DNA of 64,000 nucleotides from Pseudoduganella ginsengisoli. GTDB lineage: Bacteria; Pseudomonadota; Gammaproteobacteria; Burkholderiales; Burkholderiaceae_D. Within the stretch, counting starts at the first letter, position 1; each line of letters begins with the position of its first letter. The stretch is taken from contig NZ_WNLA01000001.1 in assembly GCF_009720865.1 (NCBI RefSeq), forward strand, positions 372,001-436,000. Direction: 5' to 3'. Below, one piece after another: positions 28,151-35,567 of this stretch. Made by a program: the position numbers and the translations under genes. A model generated the notes under the pieces. That model had not been told where the DNA came from. It was given only the letters and a program-made list of their open reading frames with translations, and did no database searches.

Positions 28151-30424
28151 TTATCCCGTATAGGGAATGTAATGCACGCCATTGGTGATCGAACCGATCA
28201 CCATGGCCTGGTTTTCAGACGACTCGCTGAAATCGGCCAGCACTTGCGCCCGCGGCGACAAATTTCGAGTCAGCACGTCAAGCCAGTACTCAAACCCGGT
28301 CTGCTCCGGTGCGCGGTGCAAGATGTTGTTGTAGAGCTTGGAAATGAAGTCAATATTGGTGGGATTGGCGCCCCCATACCGTGCGGCAAATTCATCGCTG
28401 CTGACAAAGCCGCTTGCCACCGTCGTCAGGCTGATGCCCTGGTCCAATGTGTTGATCCAAAAACCCAACCCACTCTGGTCCGGCGCGCGGTCAAACACGG
28501 CCTGGTACATCCGATAGGCTTTGCCGGCCACGCCATCGCTGCCCGTGTCGAACGCGATCGCGCCATCGTTGAACTGTACCCGCTCGACATGGGTCAGCAC
28601 ATCCGTGCCGCCACCGGCTTTATCGATAAGGAAATTGTCGCCGCTGCGGGACGCCGTGAAAGCGCTGCGCGCGCCGGCATAACGCACCACGTCCAGCCCG
28701 CCGCCGCCATCGATCCAGTCGCTGCCGGTACTGCCGGTCACCGTATCGTTGCCGCTGCCACCGAGTAAATCGTCGTCGCCTGCTGTGCCAATGATGGCGC
28801 CGGACTGCGCCGCCGGCGCGCTGCGCGTCTTGAAGTCATAGGTATTGGTGCCGGCGTAGCTGTTGCCGGCCAAGTCAGTAAAACTGCCGGCTGCCAGTAC
28901 CAGCTTGTATTGCTGGTCCCCCATCAGCGTTGCGGTCGGGTCCACGGTCAACGTGGAGCCGCTGACAATCAGGCGCGAACTGGTGGCCGCATCAAAACTT
29001 TCCACCAGCGTGCCGTTCACCAGTTGCAACTGCAGCGTGCCGGTACCGCGCTTGACGGTTTCGCTGAACGTCAGGGCAATATGGCTGTTCAGCGCGATAC
29101 CGGTGGCGCCATCCACCGGATTGAACGTCAACACCGTCGGCGCCGTCACATCCGCGCCGCCCAGCGTCCGCAAATCCACCACCTTGTCGCTGAAGGCGGC
29201 AAATTCGATATTGGTCAGCGTGTCGGCGCCGCCGCCCGCCGTGACGATGCGCGCCTTGGTCGTGACGGCATCATAGGTAATGGTGGCAGCCGTCGATAAT
29301 CCGCTGAAACTTGCAGTATCACTGCCGGCGCCGCCATCGAGTGTATCGTCGCCGGCGCCACCGGTCAGGTTGTTATTGGCGTCATTGCCGATCAGGATAT
29401 CGTTGCCGCTGCCGCCCACCGCGTTTTCAATGACGCAGCCAAATGCAATCCCCAGGTTGTCCGTGCCATCGTAGGTAATCACCGGCGCCGATCCGCTAAA
29501 GTTGAAGCCATCCGTGGACGCGGACTCAATGGTGATTTTCGAATAATGGCCAGCCTGCAAATCAATCATGCAACCCTTGGTGAAATTAGCAACGGAAATC
29601 GTATCCGTGCCGCCTGCATCCCATAAGGTCCGCATGAACGGTGTGGCAGGGTCGAATGTATACGTGTCATTGCCAGTCTTGTAGCGGGTATTGGCGCCGT
29701 ACAGGTACTGGATGGCGGCAATATCATCGACCATCGGCGTGTCCGGCACAATGGTTTGGGTATGGTACGTGCGGCTGTTCCCCGACGTCGTGATATAGCC
29801 GTATTTGCTGTGCGCGCCGTTGGTATACGACATCACCGTGTACTGTTGCGTATCCTGCGCGCCTGTCAGTACCGGTGTGTCTTCAAACGAGTGCTTGAAG
29901 CCCAGCGCATGGCCGATTTCATGCAGCAGCGTGTAAAAATTATAATCACCGACATTCCATGTGCCTGCAACGGTAGGCGCATTGCCTGCGCTGAGCCAGA
30001 CGTCGCCGCCGCTCGGGTAGGTCGCATCCGGGTAATACGCCCAGGCCGATGAGTTGGGATCCACATTGCTTGACCATGCAAAGCGGATGTCGCCCACTGT
30101 GGCCGAGGTATCGGCAGATTTGGTAAAAGTCAGGTTGGCCACCGAGGCCCATGCATCCAGGGCCCGCACTGCCGCCGTTTGCTGGACCGCGGTCAGCCCG
30201 GAAGCGGTCGCGGCATTTTGTTCCGCTTTCTCTGAATACGCCGTATTGCTGTCCGGGCCGGAAAACGTGGCAAAGCCGCTATCAGCCCACGGAAAACTGT
30301 ACGTCAGCATCACGCCGGTACCGGCCGCCCCTCCCCATTTCTCTCCTGCCAGCAGCGCATTGATGATCAGTTGGGAAGTTTGGGCTACCTTGGTGGTAGT
30401 GCTGGCGGAACTGGGCGATGGCAT
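28151..30424 (-). CDS. Secreted serralysin-like M10 protein with RTX repeats, Ig-like domain and DUF4214
   Basis: 757 residues, no signal peptide. The zinc site HEIGHALGFKH lies at 168-178 with Met-turn YTVMSYTNG. A serralysin-type C-terminal half follows (IAAIQYLYGANTRYKTGNDTYTF, MIDLQAGHYS), and this gene is closer to true serralysins than the other two in the window. Two RTX clusters (GGSGNDILIGNDANNNLTGG; GGSGNDTVTGSTGSD) flank an Ig-like Big_5/SwmB type domain (APTVLTFNPVDGATGIALNSHIALTFSE). DUF4214 closes it (YRMYQAVFDRAPDQSGLGFW), ending NGVHYIPYTG. It lies 118 nt downstream of the type I secretion operon, so it is the most likely cognate substrate. Confidence 0.9.
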   Translation of the reverse strand: MPSPSSASTTTKVAQTSQLIINALLAGEKWGGAAGTGVMLTYSFPWADSGFATFSGPDSNTAYSEKAEQNAATASGLTAVQQTAAVRALDAWASVANLTFTKSADTSATVGDIRFAWSSNVDPNSSAWAYYPDATYPSGGDVWLSAGNAPTVAGTWNVGDYNFYTLLHEIGHALGFKHSFEDTPVLTGAQDTQQYTVMSYTNGAHSKYGYITTSGNSRTYHTQTIVPDTPMVDDIAAIQYLYGANTRYKTGNDTYTFDPATPFMRTLWDAGGTDTISVANFTKGCMIDLQAGHYSKITIESASTDGFNFSGSAPVITYDGTDNLGIAFGCVIENAVGGSGNDILIGNDANNNLTGGAGDDTLDGGAGSDTASFSGLSTAATITYDAVTTKARIVTAGGGADTLTNIEFAAFSDKVVDLRTLGGADVTAPTVLTFNPVDGATGIALNSHIALTFSETVKRGTGTLQLQLVNGTLVESFDAATSSRLIVSGSTLTVDPTATLMGDQQYKLVLAAGSFTDLAGNSYAGTNTYDFKTRSAPAAQSGAIIGTAGDDDLLGGSGNDTVTGSTGSDWIDGGGGLDVVRYAGARSAFTASRSGDNFLIDKAGGGTDVLTHVERVQFNDGAIAFDTGSDGVAGKAYRMYQAVFDRAPDQSGLGFWINTLDQGISLTTVASGFVSSDEFAARYGGANPTNIDFISKLYNNILHRAPEQTGFEYWLDVLTRNLSPRAQVLADFSESSENQAMVIGSITNGVHYIPYTG

Positions 30425-30479
30425 GGCGACTCCACAATGAAGGGCGCAGCAAGCTCAAGCGGCTCATCAGCGCCTTTTC

Positions 30480-30509
30480 ATTGTATGCCTAAAACAATTC
30501 CTATTTGAA
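30480..30509 (-). promoter_or_regulatory. Possible promoter of the third protease-like gene
   Basis: Minus-strand TTCAAA (30509-30504) and TACAAT (30485-30480) are 18 nt apart, 56 nt before the start codon at 30424. The -35 hexamer lies in the loop of the inverted repeat at 30496-30518. Confidence 0.35.
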
Positions 30510-30518
30510 GTAGGAATT
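30496..30518 (-). terminator. AT-rich inverted repeat: terminator of the type I secretion operon or operator
   Basis: AATTCCTA and TAGGAATT form a perfect 8-bp stem with a 7-nt loop. On the minus strand it is followed by GTTTTA, 25 nt past the stop of the last gene of the secretion operon. The stem is AU-rich and so a weak intrinsic terminator. It may instead be an operator of the downstream gene. Confidence 0.45.
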
Positions 30519-30542
30519 ATCTTAGCCCCACTACCTGATTCA

Positions 30543-30746
30543 CTATTGCAACGAGCGGGGCATTGCAAGACGCAAGGCATTCTCATAAGCCTTGCGTGCC
30601 GTGGCATATACCGCCAGCCGGGCATTCAGCGTGGCGATTTCGTTGTCGACAAACTTGATATTCGTCACTTGCGTGCGGGCTTCCTCGCTGAGTTCATCCA
30701 CGCGGTAGCTGACGCCATCTATCGTGACTTCTTCTTGTTCGTCCAT
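30543..30746 (-). CDS. Small conserved protein at the end of the type I secretion operon (DUF6447-like)
   Basis: 67 residues starting MDEQEEVTIDGVSYRVDEL. The ATG at 30746 is favoured by a GAGG 6 nt upstream. A short beta segment (TIDGVSYRV) is followed by SEEARTQVTNIKFVDNEIATLNARLAVYATARKAYENAL, a likely alpha-helical coiled coil. It lies 7 nt after the tolC-type gene, so it is the fourth gene of the operon. I recall similar short proteins next to secretion genes under the label DUF6447, from memory only. It may be an accessory of the secretion system or a chaperone; no function is established. Confidence 0.75.
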   Translation of the reverse strand: MDEQEEVTIDGVSYRVDELSEEARTQVTNIKFVDNEIATLNARLAVYATARKAYENALRLAMPRSLQ

Positions 30747-30753
30747 CAGCACC

Positions 30754-32082
30754 TCAACGGAAATACGCGGCCATTTCGCGCACGTCATCGCGTTGCAGCA
30801 TGCCGGCGGCAGCACGCAATTTCACATACGCGAGGATGTACGTATAGCGGGCTTGCGCCAGGTCGCGCAGCGTCACGCTCAACTGGCGCTGGGCATCCAG
30901 CAAGTCCAGGTTGATGCGCACGCCGCCACGGATACTTTGCTCCGTGGCTGTCACCAGCAATTTACCGGACTCGACCGCCTTTTCCAGCGCGGTGATACGG
31001 GCAGCGCTGCTGACCAGCTGGTCATAATCCTTGCGCAATTCCAGCGTCTGCTTGTCCGTTTCCGCCTGCAATTCCGCCTTCGCGCGTTCACGGTTGGCCA
31101 CCGCCTGGCGGGTGGATGCACTGACGGCGCCACCGTTATAAATCGGAATGTTGAGCTGGAAGCCTACGCTCTTCGTCTTGTAATCCTGGTTGATGGTGGT
31201 GATCGATTCGGATTTGCTGTTGGACAGCGACGCCACCACGTCCAGGCGCGGATAATGGCCGGCGCGCTGCTTGTTGATTTCCTGCTGGCTGATATCGACA
31301 CCCAGGCGGCGGCTCTGGATTTCGAAGTTGTTTTCCTTGGCCTTTTGCAGCCAGGAATCAAAGCTTTGCGTCTCAGGCTTGCGCAAGTTGAACTGCGCGC
31401 CCAACGGCGCCACCTGGTCCACGGGACCACCAATCACGCCTTCCAGCGTGGTGCGCGCACTGGCCACCGCATCCTGCGCTTCCAGCACGGCCGCTTCCGC
31501 CACATCGAGGCGGGCGCGGGTTTCCAGCATGTCGGTACGGGTGCCCTCGCCTTTCGTAAACAGACGGTCATTGACCTTCATGCGCTCGATGAACATGTCC
31601 CGTTCACGCACGGCCACATCCAGCTGGTCTTGGCGGAACAGCAAGTCCACATAGGCGCCCAGCACGCGCAAGGCCACTTGCTGCCCTTCGCCGAGGAAAG
31701 CGACACTGGCCAGCTCGGATTGCAGCACACCCTGCTTGTAGCGGGCCAGCGCATCGAAGTTCACCACCGGCTGGCGCAACTGCAATACCGTACTCTTGCT
31801 GGTGTAATCTTCGTGGCGGGTGGTGGTGGTCGTGATGTCGCTTTTATTCTTGCTGCCGCTGACGCTGGCAGACAGGCTGGGCAGCAATCCGGAACGTCCC
31901 AGGATGCGGTTTTCCGCACCCGCCTCGTTGGCATAGATGGCGGCGCGGTACTGCGGATCATTTTTCAGGGCCGCTTCATACGCTTGCATCAAATCCAGCG
32001 CGCTGGCGCCGGAAGCATGCAGCGCCATCACAGCGCCCAGCGCCTGCGCCAGCAGGCCGCGTTTGGTTCGCAGGAATTTCAA
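30754..32082 (-). CDS. TolC-family outer-membrane channel of a type I secretion system
   Basis: 442 residues. A signal peptide (MALHASGASA, cleavage near residue 27) is followed by two OEP repeats: LMQAYEAALKNDPQYRAA is the TolC/PrtF start motif, and NKQRAGHYPRLDVVAS with YNGGAVSASTRQA marks the second half. It forms the trimeric channel-tunnel that docks on the HlyD/ABC pair. The start is taken as the TTG at 32082, which has GGAGG 7 nt upstream. A GTG at 32088 overlaps the hlyD stop (GTGA) but sits almost on top of the same ribosome site. Third gene of the operon. Confidence 0.92.
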   Translation of the reverse strand: MKFLRTKRGLLAQALGAVMALHASGASALDLMQAYEAALKNDPQYRAAIYANEAGAENRILGRSGLLPSLSASVSGSKNKSDITTTTTRHEDYTSKSTVLQLRQPVVNFDALARYKQGVLQSELASVAFLGEGQQVALRVLGAYVDLLFRQDQLDVAVRERDMFIERMKVNDRLFTKGEGTRTDMLETRARLDVAEAAVLEAQDAVASARTTLEGVIGGPVDQVAPLGAQFNLRKPETQSFDSWLQKAKENNFEIQSRRLGVDISQQEINKQRAGHYPRLDVVASLSNSKSESITTINQDYKTKSVGFQLNIPIYNGGAVSASTRQAVANRERAKAELQAETDKQTLELRKDYDQLVSSAARITALEKAVESGKLLVTATEQSIRGGVRINLDLLDAQRQLSVTLRDLAQARYTYILAYVKLRAAAGMLQRDDVREMAAYFR

Positions 32083-32084
32083 AA

Positions 32085-33443
32085 TCACTCCTCCGTCATC
32101 GATGATTTGGCGCGGTCAAAGATAGGCTTCAGCAGGTAATTCATCATGGTGCGCTCACCCGTCTTGACGAACAGTTCCACCGGCATACCTGGACGCACTT
32201 CCATCTTTTTGTGCTGCATGATTTTCAAGCCTTCCGGCGATACTTTTGCCAGCACGCTGTAATACGGCTGGCCGGTGTGCTCGTCGACCAGGCGGTCGGC
32301 CGACACCTTGATGATCGAGCCAGGAATGTGCGGCGTGGTATTGCTGTTGAAGGCAGAGAAAATCAATTCTGCCGGCAAGCCGACATGGACTTTGTCGACC
32401 AGGTTGACCGGCAGGCGGCCTTCCACCACCAGCGCATCGTCCAGCGGCACCACATCCATCATTTTGAAGCCAGGGCTCACTACACCACCCTTGGTGAACA
32501 CGGTCATGCCCATCACCACGCCGTCGACCGGCGACACCACGTCGGTGTTTTCCACCGCATACTGTTCCGCCGTCAGGCGGTTGGTCAGCGCCGTCGCTTC
32601 ACGCTGCACGTCGGCCAGCTGGGTACGCACTTCCTTCTGGTAATCCTGCATGCGCTGCGAGCGGCGCATCGATGTTTCTGCAATCTGGCGCTGCAAGCGG
32701 CCAATCGTGCCGACATCTTCCGCAATCGCCCCTTTGACTTGCACCAGGTTGCGTTCCACTTCCAGCAGGCGTGCACGCGCCACATAGCCGTCCTTGGCCA
32801 GGTCGCGCAAGTTATCCACCTGTTCTTTCAAGATGGCTTGCTGTTCCTTTTTGCTCTCACGCGACGCTTCCACCCCGGCCAACTGGGATTTCAAGCCGGC
32901 GATATTTTCTTCAAAAGCACCCAGTTCACTTTGCAGCGATGCCTGGCGGGTGGCGAACAGCTGGTTTTGCAGCGCCACGTTTTCCACCACACGGGGGTCT
33001 TGCTGGTATTGCTTCAGCGCCGGCGGGAACACCGGGGCGCCCTTGCCGTCACGCTCCGCGATCAGGCGCGCTTCCGTGGCGCGCGCCGTGAACAGCTGGG
33101 ATTTCGTCACTTCCGCCTGGGCGTTGACTTGTACGCCATTCATGCGCACCAGTACCTGGCCTTTTTTGACTTGCTCGCCATCCTTGACCAGGATGTCTTG
33201 CACGGTGCCGCCCGACAAATGCTGGACGGACTTGCGGTTGCCTTCCTTGGCGATATTGCCGGACATCGGTACGCCTTTGTCCAGCGGTGCAAACGTGGCC
33301 CACAGCAGGAAGCCCACCACACCGGCCAGCACAATCAGCCAGCCCAGGCGGCTGTAGGCGCGGGCATCGGTGTGCACGGTTTCCGCGTCGACGTCATGCG
33401 CCACCACGTCGGTGGCCAAAGCCTTGCGATCGATTAATTTCAT
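32085..33443 (-). CDS. HlyD-family type I secretion periplasmic adaptor
   Basis: 452 residues of the PrtE/AprE type. There is a short cytoplasmic N-terminus, one membrane helix (about residues 33-52, LGWLIVLAGVVGFLLWATFAPLDKG), a barrel-sandwich/lipoyl motif (SGNIAKEGNRKSVQHLSGGTVQDILVKDGEQVKKGQVL), and a long coiled coil (about 140-300). The C-terminal half carries VSPVDGVVMGMTVFTKGGVVSPG and the closing VRPGMPVELFVKTGERTMMNYLLKPI. It bridges ABC transporter and TolC. It starts 3 nt after the ABC gene stop and overlaps the tolC-type gene. Confidence 0.95.
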   Translation of the reverse strand: MKLIDRKALATDVVAHDVDAETVHTDARAYSRLGWLIVLAGVVGFLLWATFAPLDKGVPMSGNIAKEGNRKSVQHLSGGTVQDILVKDGEQVKKGQVLVRMNGVQVNAQAEVTKSQLFTARATEARLIAERDGKGAPVFPPALKQYQQDPRVVENVALQNQLFATRQASLQSELGAFEENIAGLKSQLAGVEASRESKKEQQAILKEQVDNLRDLAKDGYVARARLLEVERNLVQVKGAIAEDVGTIGRLQRQIAETSMRRSQRMQDYQKEVRTQLADVQREATALTNRLTAEQYAVENTDVVSPVDGVVMGMTVFTKGGVVSPGFKMMDVVPLDDALVVEGRLPVNLVDKVHVGLPAELIFSAFNSNTTPHIPGSIIKVSADRLVDEHTGQPYYSVLAKVSPEGLKIMQHKKMEVRPGMPVELFVKTGERTMMNYLLKPIFDRAKSSMTEE

Positions 33444-33446
33444 GAT

Positions 33447-35327
33447 TTACTCCTGTTCCGTCTTCGGCTGGCCTTCGGCCGCCTGCATGTGCGCCTGCTG
33501 CAGCGCGGCTTGCTGGGCCGCAGCTTGCTGGGCTGCTTGCTGGGCTGCTTGCTGCTGTGCTGCTTGCTGCTGGGCCTGGGCCTGGGCTTGCGCTTGAGCC
33601 TGGGCTTGCGCCTGCTGGTGGGCCAGCTGTTGCTGCGCCTGCGCCTGCTGATTCTTCAATGCCTGCAGCACCTGGTCCGTCGGGCCAAACATTTCCGACG
33701 CGCCGTCGCGCAGCAGCAGCAATTTATTCGTGATGCCGATCGCGCTGGTACGGTGCGTAATCAGCACAATGGTCTTGCCATGCTGGCGCAAGTCCGCAAT
33801 GGCTTGCAGCAGTGCGTGCTCGCCGACATCGTCCAGGTTGGAGTTCGGTTCATCCAGCACGATCAGCGACGGGTCGCCGTACATGGCGCGCGCCAGGCCG
33901 AGACGCTGGCGCTGGCCGCCGGACAGGCCGGCGCCGCCATCGCCCAGCTTGTGGTCGTAGCCGTCCGGCATGCGCAGGATCATTTCATGCACACCGGCGC
34001 GCTTGGCCGCCAGCACGACTTTTTCCGCATCCACTTCGCCGAAGCGGGCAATATTTTCCGCCACGGTACCGGCAAACAATTCGATATCCTGCGGCAAGTA
34101 GCCGATGCTCGGACCCAGTTCACCTTTATTCCAGTGGAAGATATCCGCGCCGTCCAGGCGCACCTTGCCAGCCTGCGCCGGCCAGATACCGACCATCAGG
34201 CGGGCCAGCGTGGATTTACCGGCGCCGCTCGGGCCAATCACACCCAGCACGTCGCCAGGCATGATGCCGAAGCTGACGTTTTTCAGCAGTGGCACTTTAG
34301 ACCCTGGTGGCGCCGCGATCACCCCTTCCACCGTCAATTGACCTTGAGGCTTGGGCAGCGGCATGCCAGCTTCGCGTGCCGGATTGGCAGCCAGCAACGC
34401 ATTCAAGCGCTCATAGGCGCTGCGGGTCGAGGCCCAGCTCTTCCATACGCCAATCACTTGCTGCACCGGGGCCAGCGCCTTGCCGACCAGGATAGACGCG
34501 GCAATCATCATACCCGGGGTAATCTTTTGTTCCAGCACCAGCAATGCACCAAAGCCCAGCACCAGCGATTGCAGCGACACTTGCACAAACTTGGTCACGG
34601 CGCCCACCAGGCCCGCCTTTTCACTGGCTTCCGCCTGCAAGTGCAGGAATTTGCCGTGGATTTTGAACCAGCGGTTCATCAGGTTAGGCAGCATGCCCAT
34701 CGATTCAATGACTTCCGCATTGCGCAAGTTATTGGTGGCCAGCTGGCTGGAAGCGATGGCCATCGAATTGGCCTGGGACAGCGGCTCGCGCGACACTTGT
34801 TCGTTGACATAGGCCAGGATCACCAGCAGCACCGTACCGCACAGTGCAAAGATGCCCAGCGAAGGCTGGAACAGGAAAATGACGATCAGGTAGATGGGGA
34901 ACCATGGCGCATCGAAGAAAGCAAACAGCGCGTTACCGGTCAGGAACTGGCGCAGGCTGGTCAGATCGCTGAGCGCCTGGCCGGCATTGCCGCCGGCCTG
35001 TTTCAGGTTTTGCTCGAACGCGGCGGTATAGACGCGGCGGTTCAATTCCATGTCGAATTTGGCGCCCACGCGCACCAGCACGAAGCTGCGGATCAGTTCC
35101 AGTGCGCCCATCAGCAGGTACGCACCCAGCATGATCAGGGTCAACATCAACAGCGTAATTTCATTCTGGCTCCCCAGCACGCGGTCATAGACTTGCAGCA
35201 TGTACAGCGACGGCGTCAGCATCAGCAAATTGATGAAGGCGCTGAAGGCGCCCACCGTATAAAACGTGCTCTTAAACCGCAACAGTACCTGTTCGATTTC
35301 GCTTTTCGGATTCAATAATTTTTTCAT
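33447..35327 (-). CDS. Type I secretion ABC transporter (PrtD/AprD type) with Gln/Ala-rich tail
   Basis: 626 residues. Residues about 15-300 form a six-helix permease ([44 protein letters not shown]). The ATPase has Walker [15 protein letters not shown], signature [15 protein letters not shown], Walker [13 protein letters not shown] and an H-loop in LITHRTSA. No C39 peptidase-like domain is present, as in transporters for RTX proteases and S-layer proteins. The last 70 residues after the ATPase are almost only Gln and Ala, ending GQPKTEQE, which is not part of the family. The ATG at 35327 is preferred over an upstream start at 35369. First gene of the operon; a canonical CRP site lies about 110 nt upstream. 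Confidence 0.94.
   Translation of the reverse strand: MKKLLNPKSEIEQVLLRFKSTFYTVGAFSAFINLLMLTPSLYMLQVYDRVLGSQNEITLLMLTLIMLGAYLLMGALELIRSFVLVRVGAKFDMELNRRVYTAAFEQNLKQAGGNAGQALSDLTSLRQFLTGNALFAFFDAPWFPIYLIVIFLFQPSLGIFALCGTVLLVILAYVNEQVSREPLSQANSMAIASSQLATNNLRNAEVIESMGMLPNLMNRWFKIHGKFLHLQAEASEKAGLVGAVTKFVQVSLQSLVLGFGALLVLEQKITPGMMIAASILVGKALAPVQQVIGVWKSWASTRSAYERLNALLAANPAREAGMPLPKPQGQLTVEGVIAAPPGSKVPLLKNVSFGIMPGDVLGVIGPSGAGKSTLARLMVGIWPAQAGKVRLDGADIFHWNKGELGPSIGYLPQDIELFAGTVAENIARFGEVDAEKVVLAAKRAGVHEMILRMPDGYDHKLGDGGAGLSGGQRQRLGLARAMYGDPSLIVLDEPNSNLDDVGEHALLQAIADLRQHGKTIVLITHRTSAIGITNKLLLLRDGASEMFGPTDQVLQALKNQQAQAQQQLAHQQAQAQAQAQAQAQAQQQAAQQQAAQQAAQQAAAQQAALQQAHMQAAEGQPKTEQE
33484..33654 (-). 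repeat. Gln/Ala codon repeat encoding the transporter tail
   Basis: A low-complexity tract of CAG/CAA and GCN codons, giving repeated QAQAQA and QQAAQQAA units, extends the ABC transporter beyond its ATPase domain. Such repeats vary in length by slippage. Confidence 0.8.
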
Positions 35328-35404
35328 GTGAGTTGAGACTTGCTCGATACAGAGAGGGGGCAGGCGCAAGGGATGCGTGCACCCCCAGTCATCAAAGACG
35401 AGAC

Positions 35405-35410
35405 ATTATC
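35405..35410 (-). promoter_or_regulatory. -10 element of the type I secretion operon promoter
   Basis: GATAAT (5 of 6 matches to consensus) on the minus strand, with its predicted transcription start near 35397. The centre of the CRP site is then about 41 nt upstream, the position of class II CRP-dependent promoters, and no separate -35 is needed or seen. Confidence 0.6.
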
Positions 35411-35429
35411 GCCGAAAAGCGGCAAAAAA

Positions 35430-35445
35430 TGTGATCTGCGTCACA
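35430..35445. promoter_or_regulatory. CRP binding site upstream of the type I secretion operon
   Basis: TGTGATCTGCGTCACA is a perfect TGTGA-N6-TCACA site, flanked by AAAAAA on the left and TTTTTT on the right, very near the E. coli CRP consensus. Its centre is 110 nt before the ABC transporter start codon. A Crp-type regulator with matching recognition helix is encoded at 47383-48105. Confidence 0.8.
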
Positions 35446-35484
35446 TTTTTTATAAAGGCGGGCGGCGGGAATGTTGTATCCAAA

Positions 35485-35520
35485 GGTAACAACACGGGTA
35501 ACAGCGCGGGTAACAGCACA
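35485..35520. repeat. Three tandem 12-bp repeats
   Basis: Units GGTAACAACACG, GGTAACAGCGCG and GGTAACAGCACA lie head to tail between the secretion operon promoter and the methyltransferase gene. They are 40 nt upstream of the CRP site and could be binding sites for an extra regulator. No gene is seen in 35328-35567. Confidence 0.7.
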
Positions 35521-35527
35521 GCTGACA

Positions 35528-35552
35528 AGGCGCCCCGCCGTGAAGGGCGCCC
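35528..35552 (-). terminator. Possible terminator of the methyltransferase gene
   Basis: AGGCGCCC and GGGCGCCT form an 8-bp stem with a 9-nt loop, 15 nt past the methyltransferase stop. The T-tract on the minus strand is poor. Confidence 0.35.
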
Positions 35553-35567
35553 TGTTCTGTCACAACG

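Noticed and set aside
35485..35520. CRISPR-like array
   Set aside because: The 12-bp repeats are directly adjacent with no spacers and no cas genes are near.
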